Shown here: positions 17,267 through 26,465 of the stretch, piece after piece
Position numbering within the stretch: position 1 is the stretch's first letter
Layout of the letters: each line of letters begins with the position of its first letter
DNA from: an uncultured Bacteriovoracaceae bacterium
Lineage (GTDB): Bacteria; Bdellovibrionota; Bacteriovoracia; Bacteriovoracales; Bacteriovoracaceae
DNA length: 54,773 nt
Direction of reading: 5' to 3'
Assembly (NCBI GenBank): GCA_938034385.1
Contig: CALHLC010000038.1
Coordinates: 1-54,773 of the forward strand
The notes under the pieces: generated by a model
What the model was told of the DNA's origin: nothing
Database searches by the model: none
Seen by the model: the letters and a program-made list of their open reading frames with translations, nothing else
Position numbers and translations under genes: made by a program

Positions 17267-17761
17267 CTAAGCTGTAACAAACGAATCAGGATGAGTCCAT
17301 TCGCCTTTTTCATATCTAAAAACTTTTGTTTTATCTACTATGATCTGCCCTGCAGCATCTAGACTTACCTTATATCTCTCTAAGGGTCTAGGTGCTGGTC
17401 CTTCAAAGTTAATACCATTTGGATAATAACCAGAACCATGACACGGACATTTAAATTTTCTCTCAGCCGGTAACCAAGTTGGAACACAACCAAGGTGAGT
17501 ACAAATATTTGAAAGAGCTACTACACGTCCTTCATTTTTATACATCCAAACACCGAAAACATTTTTCCATCTCTCATCAACACCATCATCAAAATCAGCA
17601 GGTGCTCCAGCAACAAAATCCATCGCTGGTTCAAAGACAACATTAGGATATAAGAATCTAAAAACTAAACTTAACATTCCACCAGTTGCGGCAGCAAAAG
17701 TTATCCAACCAACAGATAAAAAACTAAAAAATTCTCTTCGATTTATTGTTTTATTACTCAT
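17267..17761 (-). CDS. Rieske iron-sulfur protein
   Basis: 164 residues. An N-terminal NRREFF followed by a membrane helix (about 14-38) looks like a Tat/membrane anchor. The 2Fe-2S site is CTHLGC (C87, H89, disulfide C92) and CPCHG (C105, disulfide C107, H108). It is the first gene of the respiratory operon and passes electrons from quinol to the octaheme cytochrome. Confidence 0.96.
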   Translation of the reverse strand: MSNKTINRREFFSFLSVGWITFAAATGGMLSLVFRFLYPNVVFEPAMDFVAGAPADFDDGVDERWKNVFGVWMYKNEGRVVALSNICTHLGCVPTWLPAERKFKCPCHGSGYYPNGINFEGPAPRPLERYKVSLDAAGQIIVDKTKVFRYEKGEWTHPDSFVTA

Positions 17762-17816
17762 TTCTTGATGTACCTCGGTACCCCTAATTTCTTCACAACT
17801 TTCTTTGCAGTAAGCT

Positions 17817-17822
17817 ATTATA
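17817..17822 (-). promoter_or_regulatory. -10 element of the bc-aa3 operon
   Basis: A perfect TATAAT on the minus strand lies in the 118-base gap between the HEAT-repeat gene and the Rieske gene. The -35 position has no good match, which may mean activator-dependent expression. This is the only clear start point seen for the 13-kb operon. Confidence 0.45.
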
Positions 17823-17879
17823 AGTAAAATCCTATAACACCTTGTTATTACTTGTATTGTATTAGAAAAGTTAACATAC

Positions 17880-18725
17880 TTAGTTCAAACTTAGTAGGGC
17901 TTGTTTGGCCTTTGTTTTAAGTTCTCCATTAGTTGTTTTTTTGATCAGGTTTTGCAGAAATTCAACGATATTTATTTTTGGATTTTCAGTACTCATTGCT
18001 TTCAAAACATTTAACTGCAAAGACCTTTGTTGAACTTCGTCAAGGCCTAAAACCTCAGTATTAAAAAGAGTATTTAAATTATTTAAATTACTAAGTTTTC
18101 CTATGCTTAAAAGTGCAGTCGTTGCATTATATTTAGTAATTGCGTTTGCAGAATTGGACAGTTCCCGAAACTTATTTTCAAGATCAACTGTTTTATGTTT
18201 AGAAAGCATCAATAAAGTTGCTTGTTTTAAAGGCTCATCTTTAGAATCTAAATAATTTTCAAGATACTTATAATTTATTTGATCGTTAGATTTTAAATTA
18301 GATAACCCGACAATCGTACTATATTTCACATTCTCATCAGTTGATTCTAAATACTTATTTAAAAAATTTATCGACCTATCATCTTTCAAAGCTCCCATAG
18401 CAAGAACCACAAAGTTTCTTGTTCTTTCATCATTAGTAGATTGGTATACATCATCTAGTTCTTGAATTAACCATTGTACATCTTCCTTAGGAACTTGATT
18501 GCCTGCAATATATTTTGAAAGGTCATATGCTGCAACCCACCTATTTCCAAAAGTCTTTGACTGTAAATCTTGAACTAATCTTTTATATCCACTTGTTCCA
18601 CCATCTAGCATTTTTGTAATTCCCCAAATAATAAGGAATCCTCCTAATAAAATTGCAATAGGAACTATGAATCCAGAACTTGGATTTGAAATTTCATCTT
18701 TGAGTTTTGTTTTCTTTTTAGCCAT
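17880..18725 (-). CDS. membrane-anchored HEAT-repeat protein
   Basis: 281 residues from the ATG at 18725. The earlier in-frame ATG at 18749 overlaps the likely -10 box and is rejected. A Lys-rich N-terminus is followed by one membrane helix (about residues 20-40), then a soluble alpha-helical domain of HEAT-like units of about 30 residues (for example DDRSINFLNKYLES, ENVKYSTIVGLSNL). HEAT repeats form protein-binding scaffolds. Just upstream of the bc-aa3 operon in the same direction, it might help assemble the respiratory complexes; that is inference. Confidence 0.7.
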   Translation of the reverse strand: MAKKKTKLKDEISNPSSGFIVPIAILLGGFLIIWGITKMLDGGTSGYKRLVQDLQSKTFGNRWVAAYDLSKYIAGNQVPKEDVQWLIQELDDVYQSTNDERTRNFVVLAMGALKDDRSINFLNKYLESTDENVKYSTIVGLSNLKSNDQINYKYLENYLDSKDEPLKQATLLMLSKHKTVDLENKFRELSNSANAITKYNATTALLSIGKLSNLNNLNTLFNTEVLGLDEVQQRSLQLNVLKAMSTENPKINIVEFLQNLIKKTTNGELKTKAKQALLSLN

Positions 18726-18747
18726 GGTGTTTTTCTTAATTGAATGC

Positions 18748-18776
18748 ATTATGGTAGATTCGGGTAACTCTGTCTA
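18748..18776 (-). promoter_or_regulatory. promoter of the HEAT-repeat gene
   Basis: On the minus strand TAGACA (18771-18776), a 17-base spacer and CATAAT (18748-18753) give a good sigma70-type promoter. The transcript would begin about 15 bases before the ATG at 18725. Confidence 0.5.
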
Positions 18777-18786
18777 GAAACATATT

Positions 18787-19338
18787 ATGGCGTATTTGTT
18801 ACGATTTTTACTTTTTATTTCCTTTGCAAGTTTTGCTCTTGTTGCTCTTAACGCACATGGATTTATTGACTTACCCTACTCTCATATTGAAATTGCAATT
18901 CCTGCAATTATGTTTTTAATTTTTTCGCAGGCCTTCATTATGTTTTACTTTATTGGAGTAGCTAGAATGGTGGAAAACATTCATGGTGTTCTAAATTCGC
19001 AAAGTCGAGATAAATTAACAGAGCTTTTTGATAATCCTCCAGAAAACTTAGATCCCTATTTAAAAAAGGTGAATAGATATATTTACCAAAGTAAATTATC
19101 CAAGAGACAAACTATCCCTTGGACAGCTTTGATTTTATTATTAGGAATTATTGGGTTCTTATTAGGTGGAGCTCATCATACCGGTGTGGCAAATAAAACA
19201 ACTCACTCTGGAGTGGTGTATGGCTTTTTAGTTGCTTATATAATTGGGTTTGTTCGTCAGTGGTACTATCTTGGAAAGACTCATCAATTATTACGAGAAA
19301 TTAAAGCACTCTTTATGATTCCAGATAATACAATGTAA
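18787..19338 (+). CDS. four-helix integral membrane protein of unknown function
   Basis: 183 residues with four predicted helices (about 5-25, 35-58, 113-133 and 140-160), arranged as two hairpins around a soluble loop containing LTELFDNPPENLDPYLKKVNRYIYQ. HHTG and several conserved-looking Trp/Tyr occur at the membrane face of the second hairpin. It is divergent from the HEAT-repeat gene, the two starts being 61 bases apart. No Shine-Dalgarno sequence is apparent. Family not recognised. Confidence 0.65.
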   Translation: MAYLLRFLLFISFASFALVALNAHGFIDLPYSHIEIAIPAIMFLIFSQAFIMFYFIGVARMVENIHGVLNSQSRDKLTELFDNPPENLDPYLKKVNRYIYQSKLSKRQTIPWTALILLLGIIGFLLGGAHHTGVANKTTHSGVVYGFLVAYIIGFVRQWYYLGKTHQLLREIKALFMIPDNTM

Positions 19339-19366
19339 AAAAAGAGAGCTAATTTCTTAGCTCCCT
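19337..19366 (-). terminator. bidirectional hairpin between convergent genes
   Basis: GAGCTAA/TTAGCTC form a 7-bp stem with a four-base loop (19346-19363). On the minus strand it is followed by seven T, so it terminates the 135-aa gene; it also lies just beyond the stop of the plus-strand membrane protein gene. Confidence 0.7.
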
Positions 19367-19375
19367 AAATTGTCT

Positions 19376-19783
19376 TTATAAATTTTCACCGGTGCAATTT
19401 CTATCTTTTACTTTTATTCTTAATGCTTCAGACATTAATTGAGAATATCTAACGGCAGTTATATATGACCTTATTTCACTTGATGATAGATTTGTGTGAT
19501 ATCTAAGGTCTCTTTCAAAATCTTCTATATCTTCTATTGCATAAATTCCTCCTTCTGGAGCAACTCGTGCTTTAAGCATTTCTCTTACATGTAAATCAAA
19601 ATGCTTAACTAAAAGATCGGCATCTATATCTTTTATCCTATGATCATAAACTAGTTCATGCCTTAGACTTCTAAGGTCACAAGTTCCTAGAAGAGAAGAT
19701 TTTTTAAGAGTAGATTTTTGAATTTTTTTAATTCCTGAGAATGCAGAGGATGAGATCATAAGGGCAAGTAGTAATAGTTTCAT
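19376..19783 (-). CDS. small exported protein of unknown function
   Basis: 135 residues with a signal peptide (MKLLLLALMISSSAFSG). The mature part is mostly helical and charged, with two Cys (GTCDLRSLRHE and DRNCTGENL), probably a disulfide. AGGAGA seven bases before the ATG supports the start. A single-gene unit with its own terminator. Family not recognised. Confidence 0.65.
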   Translation of the reverse strand: MKLLLLALMISSSAFSGIKKIQKSTLKKSSLLGTCDLRSLRHELVYDHRIKDIDADLLVKHFDLHVREMLKARVAPEGGIYAIEDIEDFERDLRYHTNLSSSEIRSYITAVRYSQLMSEALRIKVKDRNCTGENL

Positions 19784-19891
19784 ATTTTTCTCCTATTTGA
19801 TTGACTAAAATACAATGTCTTTCATGTGAAAACTTAATATTAGTTACGCAAGAGAACGCAAAAAGTTTTTAAATCTTTAATTTTTCTTTGA

Positions 19892-19900
19892 TGGTATAAT
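19892..19900 (+). promoter_or_regulatory. extended -10 promoter seven bases before the 490-aa gene
   Basis: TGGTATAAT fits an extended -10 consensus. Only seven bases (TTTTGGG) separate it from the ATG at 19908, so the mRNA probably starts at the initiator codon itself. Confidence 0.55.
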
Positions 19901-19907
19901 TTTTGGG

Positions 19908-21380
19908 ATGAGATACTTTAGTTTATTACTATTTCCGATATTACTCGCTGCACAAGGGTTTGAGTTTAATGCTTATACAACTATTAAGGAGCTTCGATTC
20001 TTTAAAGACTTGAAGGAGTTCGGTAATGGAAAACCTTATGAGGAGTGCATAAAGAATAAAGGATTGGAAGATACCCTTAAAACAAAACAAACCATAAATT
20101 ATGATGAGATCTCAGAGTGTATTACAAGTAAATTCGCTGGCAAATCAAAAGGTGAAGGCCAATACGCAGAAAAGGATTTAATTGATCTTTTCAAAAACCA
20201 ATATCAAATTGATTACTATGTCGGACAAAATAAGCTTGATGGAAATAAAGAATATCTCTTAAGAGAAAATATTAAAAATATGATTACTAGGAATCTACAA
20301 ACTCAAAACAAAGAGTTTTCTGATCTCTCTTCTGTCTCCAGGGTCGATCAGTTAAAGATTTTTAAAGAGTTAGCCAAGAAAAATAGAGATTTATATTTTT
20401 CTGAATTTTGTCTCTTGAATAAAAAAGCTTCAGGAGCAAAAACGCATGAAGATAAGATTGTTGAAGCATTACAAGGATTAACTCCTAAGGAGCAAGAAGC
20501 TTCACTAGGAAAATGCAGGGAAATCTTAAAAAAAGATGTATGTAATAAAAAAACTGTTTCTACAAAATCACAGGAAGGCTTAGATAAAGATTTGTTAAGG
20601 GCTTGCAAGTATAAAGAAGTTATCAATAAGTATTCTTCGGCAATTCTTAAAGTGCAAGACTCTATTGATAAGCTCTCTGCTGGAGAAGATGACCCTAAAA
20701 TGGTTTTAAATAGTCTAAAAAGTGAAATCAAAATAGATCATTCTAAAATTACTGATATAGATGGTAGTAAAAGTGATCAAATAGAGAAGCTTTTAGAAGG
20801 AAATAATAAGGATCACTTTGAAAAGCTCGCTTCTGAGCTTGATAAAAGTTGCGTAAATATTAAATCTAAAGAATGTAAGAAAATTCTTAATACTGGGGAT
20901 GTCGAACAATATAACCAATTACAACTTAAAATAAGTCTAGAAGCAGCAAAAAACAGAGCTCTTATTCAAAATGAGGAAGATGATAAAAAGTTAAAAGATT
21001 TTGTTGTAGGCAATAATTATTATACTGAAGAAGAATTTGAAAAGTTAAAAAAAGATAATCCTAACAAATTCAAAAACATTCTAATAAATTACTTTGAAAA
21101 CAGAAAAAACAGTCTCATTAATGATTTAAACGAAAAGTTCGGCAACAGAGTAACTACAGAAAATGATACTAATATCGACAATATAAAGAAATTCATTCGA
21201 GACAAAAAAGTAACAATGCAAAGTATTTTCAAATATAACGAGGCAACTAAAACTTTAGTGAAAAATTATAAAAAGAGTGATCAAAAAACTATCAACAGAG
21301 ATAAAAAAGCAAGAGATATTGGCAGTAGTGCACCACAAGTGGATCTAGATGATTTCTATATAGATATTTTCAGTAATTAA
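19908..21380 (+). CDS. large exported Lys-rich helical protein of unknown function
   Basis: 490 residues: a signal peptide (cleaved near residue 16) and then a very charged (Lys/Glu/Asp/Asn) and largely helical protein with coiled-coil-like stretches. Cys pairs in the first 330 residues (for example EECIKNK, ISECITSK, EFCLLNK, CREILKKDVC, SCVNIKSKECK) suggest several disulfides. No known domain is seen. The signal peptide directly after the ATG fixes the start. The last 11 bases overlap the convergent ppx gene. Probably periplasmic or secreted. Confidence 0.7.
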   Translation: MRYFSLLLFPILLAAQGFEFNAYTTIKELRFFKDLKEFGNGKPYEECIKNKGLEDTLKTKQTINYDEISECITSKFAGKSKGEGQYAEKDLIDLFKNQYQIDYYVGQNKLDGNKEYLLRENIKNMITRNLQTQNKEFSDLSSVSRVDQLKIFKELAKKNRDLYFSEFCLLNKKASGAKTHEDKIVEALQGLTPKEQEASLGKCREILKKDVCNKKTVSTKSQEGLDKDLLRACKYKEVINKYSSAILKVQDSIDKLSAGEDDPKMVLNSLKSEIKIDHSKITDIDGSKSDQIEKLLEGNNKDHFEKLASELDKSCVNIKSKECKKILNTGDVEQYNQLQLKISLEAAKNRALIQNEEDDKKLKDFVVGNNYYTEEEFEKLKKDNPNKFKNILINYFENRKNSLINDLNEKFGNRVTTENDTNIDNIKKFIRDKKVTMQSIFKYNEATKTLVKNYKKSDQKTINRDKKARDIGSSAPQVDLDDFYIDIFSN

Positions 21381-22245
21381 GTCCATTTATAGTCCCGAAA
21401 CAAACACCACGAGTAGAAATTTCGATCGTTTTTGCATTTAATTTATCCATTGCTAACATTCCTATCTCTATTCCCTCTTTTATCACTTTGCTTCTTTTTC
21501 CTAAGTGAGGATATTTTAGCAAAAGCTCACTTGGACTATCATTTACTATTTCGTGATAGAGTTTTAGAAGCTCTGACTTTGTAACTTTTTGATCATTTAT
21601 CTCATTTTCATCAAAAACATCTAAATTCCTAATCATCATGCAGATAGCAGTCATTGTTCCTGCAACCCCAATAACTTCCTGAGTCTTGAAAACATTAAAA
21701 TCAAACTGATTAAAAGTGTTAACCAATTTTTCTTCTTCATTCAATTTTTTCCAACTCATAAGCCTAACTGAACCAACCGGGAGACTGATACTAGTAACAG
21801 TACTTTCATTACTTGTTTTTTTTATGAATTCGGTAGAAGCTCCTCCTATGTCTAAACAAACAAAATCATCTCGTTCTTTATCAAAACATAGTCCTTGTGC
21901 AGAATAATAAGCTTCTTGGTCTGAGTTAATGATCTTAACATTTAAACTTAACTCATTTAAAACTTTATCATAAAATTCTCTACCATTAGTTGCAACTCTA
22001 GAAGCTTCTGTTGCAGTTGCAATAATCTCACTTTCATTAATATTAAATTTTTTGGCAATCTTGCAAATTTCAGTTAATGCTTTCAGAGTATCTTTCATTG
22101 GAGCAAGAGAAAAACTTTTATTTTTGTCTAAATCTAATCCTAGAGACGTTACAAATTGTCCTCGTTTAATGATCTCTCGATTTTTTGCAATTAAATATAC
22201 AACTGTATTTGAACCTATATCGATAGATGCTCTAAATTCTTTCAA
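21370..22245 (-). CDS. ppx: Ppx/GppA-family polyphosphatase or (p)ppGpp phosphatase
   Basis: 291 residues from the TTG at 22245, supported by AAGGAG eight bases upstream; a TTG at 22269 in the same frame has no such site. The ASKHA-fold phosphate-1 loop is ASIDIGSNTVVYLI, the catalytic region reads TATEASR, the phosphate-2 loop is CLDIGGASTEFI, and GVAGTM follows. It consists of the catalytic domain only, as in short Ppx/GppA homologs. Whether it prefers polyphosphate or pppGpp cannot be told. It is last in the uvrD-gatCAB operon. Confidence 0.88.
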   Translation of the reverse strand: MKEFRASIDIGSNTVVYLIAKNREIIKRGQFVTSLGLDLDKNKSFSLAPMKDTLKALTEICKIAKKFNINESEIIATATEASRVATNGREFYDKVLNELSLNVKIINSDQEAYYSAQGLCFDKERDDFVCLDIGGASTEFIKKTSNESTVTSISLPVGSVRLMSWKKLNEEEKLVNTFNQFDFNVFKTQEVIGVAGTMTAICMMIRNLDVFDENEINDQKVTKSELLKLYHEIVNDSPSELLLKYPHLGKRSKVIKEGIEIGMLAMDKLNAKTIEISTRGVCFGTINGLNY

Positions 22246-23614
22246 ATCCTTTAACTCCTTCGAATTCAACTAACTTATATTTTTCGGAGTCATCCCCATT
22301 TTTCAATTCAAGGTTTATATTCTCGTCGGTGTGAGTGATTTTTAACTCTTCAAATGTAACTAGTTCTTTGTTAATTCTTATTTCACCTTCTTGAATATAT
22401 AGCTCTTCACTTTCAGTTAAGCTTATTTTGTGCAACATCCCTTTTGTTAAATGATTTTTGAGAAAATTGTTCAGAGAGGTTGAAAACTTTCTATTTATCT
22501 CTTTAATATTTTCTCTTGTTTTATAAAAAACTTCTTTTCTTATAAACTTTTCATCATTGAAATTATTTTTATAAAACTTGATAGATTTGGTCTCCGATGA
22601 CAGGTTCCACCTAACAAGCTCTCCAAAGCTATTCACCTTCGCTTTGAAACAATTATTTTCAAAATCAACTTTCGGCATCGCTCTTTTTTCAGTCAAGTAA
22701 TATGTTGTTTCACCAGTTAAGGTGATTTTTTTATCTTTGCAGTTTGAAAATTCTTGCAAAATCTCTTCTTCTATAAAGATTTCTTTATTTAAATTCATTT
22801 TGAAATCAAACAAGCTTAATTCATAATCCCTGAGATCAAACTTTAATTCTCCACTCAACACATTTGATTTCCCCTGGGCCTTAAACAAGCTTTTTCCATC
22901 TACATTTGAAGGGTCTATTTTTAATTTCAGATTATTTAAAAAATTGTATTTATTTTTAAAACCTATAAAACTCAGTGTTCCATCTACAGCCGGTTGATTT
23001 CTAAAGAAATTCAAAAGATTAATTTCTCCATTAAGTCTTATATATGATTCATTTTTAAGCTTAAAGACTATCTCTCCTGCAGTATAATTTTTTTGATTGA
23101 TGTTCCTAAGATAAATATTTTTAAAAAAATATGAATTATTCGTATCTTCAAAGTTTAGAGTAATGTTTTCCGCTTTCAAACCTACTTCATTGTTTTTTAA
23201 TATCTTATGAACTTTTAATTCAGAGAATGCCTTTCTCTTTTCAAAAATCTGATAAAAATCTCTTGCTGATCTAAAACGTAGGGTAACATCCTTTGCTAAT
23301 ATCTTAGCTCGCCTACCTCCAAGCACAGCAGAAATAGCGATACTTGTTCTTAGACTTTTCACTTCAATATCATAATTTTGAAGTGTTTTAATTTTCAAAT
23401 TATTTATCTGATAATTTATTCTATTTGATAAAAAGTAATTCGAGCTTTCAAAACTCAAAGTAGATCCTGGATAGTTTTGTAAAACATAATGCCTTATTCG
23501 TTTTTCTATACTTTCTTTATCAATATTTATAAATATTGAAGTGTATAAGCCAGCTATTAAAAAAATCACTGTTAATGCTATGGGGATAGGCTTTAGAGTA
23601 AATCGAGGCTTCAT
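22232..23614 (-). CDS. membrane-anchored periplasmic protein, AsmA/TamB-like in layout
   Basis: 460 residues: a short basic N-terminus, one membrane helix (about 11-30), then a long beta-rich periplasmic part. The segment after the helix (KRIRHYVLQNYPGSTLSFES, then a basic-hydrophobic alternation) resembles AsmA-type proteins, which carry lipids toward the outer membrane. I see no decisive motif, so the assignment is tentative. The start overlaps gatB by four bases and the end overlaps ppx. Confidence 0.5.
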   Translation of the reverse strand: MKPRFTLKPIPIALTVIFLIAGLYTSIFINIDKESIEKRIRHYVLQNYPGSTLSFESSNYFLSNRINYQINNLKIKTLQNYDIEVKSLRTSIAISAVLGGRRAKILAKDVTLRFRSARDFYQIFEKRKAFSELKVHKILKNNEVGLKAENITLNFEDTNNSYFFKNIYLRNINQKNYTAGEIVFKLKNESYIRLNGEINLLNFFRNQPAVDGTLSFIGFKNKYNFLNNLKLKIDPSNVDGKSLFKAQGKSNVLSGELKFDLRDYELSLFDFKMNLNKEIFIEEEILQEFSNCKDKKITLTGETTYYLTEKRAMPKVDFENNCFKAKVNSFGELVRWNLSSETKSIKFYKNNFNDEKFIRKEVFYKTRENIKEINRKFSTSLNNFLKNHLTKGMLHKISLTESEELYIQEGEIRINKELVTFEELKITHTDENINLELKNGDDSEKYKLVEFEGVKGFERI

Positions 23615-25047
23615 AGACCAAGAAGTTTTTTAACTAGATCAGAAGTAATTTTTGGGTTAGCTTTCCCTTGTGTTTTTTTCATCACTTGTCCCACAAAAAA
23701 ACCCATCACTCTATCTCGGCCAGACTTAAGTTCTTCAACTTCTTTAGGATGAGCTCCAATAATCTCTTTGACTATTTCTTCGATCTCAGAAGAGTCACTA
23801 TTTTGTTCAAGACCTTTTTCTTTTACTATTTCTCCAGGAAGTTTTCCGGTATCATAAACTTCTACAAAAATATCTTTTGCTATTTTACCTGATATTTTCC
23901 CTGATTCTATAAGTTCAACTAGTTCTACTAAGTGTTTAGGAGTAAGCTTAATCTTCTCGACATCTGCCTTAGCTTCATTTACTAACTTTAATAGCTCTAC
24001 CATTACCCAATTGGAAATTTTCTTATAGGCATTCCCATTATGGAGAGAGCATGCTTTTTCAAAGTATTTAGCCAGTTTCTTTTCAGAACAAATAACTTCA
24101 GCATCATACTTTGGAATTTTAAATTCTTTAATAAATCTATTCACCTTGTCAGTTGGTAATTCAGGGAGCTCATTTTTTAACTTTTCAATATTTTCTTCAC
24201 TGACACTAATTGCTAATAGGTCTGGCTCTGGAATATATCTATAATCATCAGCATCTGACTTTGTCCGAAGGACTCTAGTCGCTCCAGTATCAACGTCAAA
24301 TAAAAGAGTTTGTTGTAAAACTTCTTCACCTTTATCTAAAATGTCTGCTTGACGTAATTTTTCATGCTCTATGGCACGCTCTACGCTTCTGAAGCTATTT
24401 AAATTTTTTACTTCAGTCCTTGTTCCAAAAGTATCCGATCCCTTTGGCATCAAAGAGAGGTTTACATCACATCTCATATTCCCATCTTGAAGATTGCCTT
24501 TTGAGACATCTAGATAAACGAGAATGGATTGAATTTTCTTTAAAAAATTCGTCACTTCTTTTGCAGTTTTAAAATCTGGCTTAGTGACTATCTCCACTAA
24601 TGGAGTTCCAGCTCTATTTAAATTAATTAAAGAATAATCATTATAATGAGTTGATTTTCCAGTATCTTCTTCTAACTGAATTCTCTCAATTCGGATTTTT
24701 TTCTTCTCTCCACTTTCTCCTACTAGCTCAATTGCTCCATCTTCACATATTGGAGTATGGAATTGAGTTATTTGATAACCTTTTGGAAGGTCTGGATAAA
24801 AGTAATTTTTTCTATCATAAAATGATGTTTTATTTATATTGCAATCTGTAGCAATTCCAAGCATCAATGCATAGTTAATCGCTTGTTTATTAACTACCGG
24901 TAATGTTCCTGGCTGTGCAGAACAAACTTCACAAACATAATGGTTTTCAAATCCATTGATCTTCAACTCACAATTACACCATGCTTTAGTATTGGTATTA
25001 AGTTGAGCATGAATTTCTATTCCTATAACTGTCTCGTACTTACTCAT
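23611..25047 (-). CDS. gatB: aspartyl/glutamyl-tRNA amidotransferase subunit B
   Basis: 478 residues. The cradle domain is recognisable from ETVIGIEIHAQLNT, the zinc Cys pairs CNC and CEVC, FYPDLPKGYQITQ, LINLNRAGTPLVEIVT, and the tRNA-binding YqeY-like tail ending in GFFVGQVMKKTQGKANP. It binds mischarged Glu-tRNA(Gln) or Asp-tRNA(Asn) and transfers ammonia received from GatA. The start overlaps gatA by four bases. Confidence 0.97.
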   Translation of the reverse strand: MSKYETVIGIEIHAQLNTNTKAWCNCELKINGFENHYVCEVCSAQPGTLPVVNKQAINYALMLGIATDCNINKTSFYDRKNYFYPDLPKGYQITQFHTPICEDGAIELVGESGEKKKIRIERIQLEEDTGKSTHYNDYSLINLNRAGTPLVEIVTKPDFKTAKEVTNFLKKIQSILVYLDVSKGNLQDGNMRCDVNLSLMPKGSDTFGTRTEVKNLNSFRSVERAIEHEKLRQADILDKGEEVLQQTLLFDVDTGATRVLRTKSDADDYRYIPEPDLLAISVSEENIEKLKNELPELPTDKVNRFIKEFKIPKYDAEVICSEKKLAKYFEKACSLHNGNAYKKISNWVMVELLKLVNEAKADVEKIKLTPKHLVELVELIESGKISGKIAKDIFVEVYDTGKLPGEIVKEKGLEQNSDSSEIEEIVKEIIGAHPKEVEELKSGRDRVMGFFVGQVMKKTQGKANPKITSDLVKKLLGL

Positions 25048-26465
25048 TTTAAAACCTCAAAGATCTTGTGAGAATCTAAAATAAGTTCTTCATCTTTAAA
25101 AGAATTTCCTATTAATTGAAAACCTGTAGGTAGCGAATTAAGTGAAGACGACCCATAAGGAAGGGCCATTGATGGTAGTCCTGCTAAGTTTACAGGGATA
25201 GTATATAAGTCGTTCATATACATCTGCAGTGGCGTCATCAATTCATCTTTTTTAAATGAAGTCGTCGCACATACTGGTGAGTAAACATAATCACATTCAT
25301 TGAATGCTTTTTGAAAATCATCATAGATTAATCTTCTTACCTTGCAGGCGTGTGAATAATATTCATCACTATATCCAGACGATAAGCAAAATGTTCCAAG
25401 TAATACTCTTCTCTTTACTTCCTCATGAAAGCCAAGAGACCTTGAAAGAGCATAACTGTTTTCTAAATCATGACCTTCAGTAGAAGAAAAACCAAAATGT
25501 ACTCCATCAAAGCGAGCAAGATTAGATGAGGCTTCACTAGTTGCAATGACATAATAAACTGCCACTGAATACTTTAAATGAGGCAATGTTATATCTTTAA
25601 ACTTAACACCATTTTTTTCTAATTCTTTTATCGATTGATTTAAGTTTTCTCTCACATCTTCACGACAATTCTCTATCATAGATCGGTCTATCCCAATAAC
25701 AAGTGAGAGTGATTTATCTTTGTTGTTTAAGATTTTTGAAGTGGAACTCATTGCACCTATTGGAGCTTGAGTAGAGTCCTTTTCATCATTTTTGGTCATT
25801 GCATCCATAATGATTGCAATATCTAAAGGAGTTCTAGCAAACGGAGAAGCTTGATCCAAGCTAGAAGCGTAAGCAATTTGACCATATCGAGAAACTCGAC
25901 CATATGTTGGTTTATATCCAAAAAGTCCACAAAAATTTGCTGGCAGTCTAACTGATCCACCAGTATCGGTTCCTATACTAAAAAGACTTGATTTTTCTAA
26001 AACAGAAACAGCAGATGCCCCTGAAGAACCACCAGGTAAGTAATCTTTGTTAAGTGGTAAGTTTACCGGACCAAAGGGAGTATTTTCATTACTTGATCCC
26101 ATTCCAAATTCATCACAACCAACTTTTCCAACAAGTACAGCCCCAGCATTTTGAAGATTCGAAGAAGTAGTCCCTTCATATGGCGGAATATAATTATAAA
26201 GCATCTTAGAACCGGCAGTTGTTCTTATATTTTTTGTAATAAATAAATCTTTTAAACTAAAAGGAATTCCATCAAGATGGTTCTTTATTCCACTTTTATC
26301 AATTTCTTGAGCTTTATTTAAAGCATAATCTTCAGTCAAAGTGATAAAAGTATTATTTGGATTTTCTTTTGCAACTTTTAAATACTCATTACATAATTCA
26401 GTTGCAGATATTTTTTTATCTTTTAGGGCCAAGTGAGAATCATAAATAGTATTAAAGTCACTCAT
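25044..26465 (-). CDS. gatA: aspartyl/glutamyl-tRNA amidotransferase subunit A
   Basis: 473 residues of the amidase signature family. The catalytic triad is visible: Lys in FSLKDLF, cis-Ser in LPGGSSGASA and nucleophile Ser in GTDTGGSVRLPA. It releases ammonia from glutamine for use by GatB. The start shares one base with the gatC stop. Together with gatB and gatC it implies that this organism makes Gln-tRNA and/or Asn-tRNA by the indirect route. Confidence 0.97.
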   Translation of the reverse strand: MSDFNTIYDSHLALKDKKISATELCNEYLKVAKENPNNTFITLTEDYALNKAQEIDKSGIKNHLDGIPFSLKDLFITKNIRTTAGSKMLYNYIPPYEGTTSSNLQNAGAVLVGKVGCDEFGMGSSNENTPFGPVNLPLNKDYLPGGSSGASAVSVLEKSSLFSIGTDTGGSVRLPANFCGLFGYKPTYGRVSRYGQIAYASSLDQASPFARTPLDIAIIMDAMTKNDEKDSTQAPIGAMSSTSKILNNKDKSLSLVIGIDRSMIENCREDVRENLNQSIKELEKNGVKFKDITLPHLKYSVAVYYVIATSEASSNLARFDGVHFGFSSTEGHDLENSYALSRSLGFHEEVKRRVLLGTFCLSSGYSDEYYSHACKVRRLIYDDFQKAFNECDYVYSPVCATTSFKKDELMTPLQMYMNDLYTIPVNLAGLPSMALPYGSSSLNSLPTGFQLIGNSFKDEELILDSHKIFEVLK

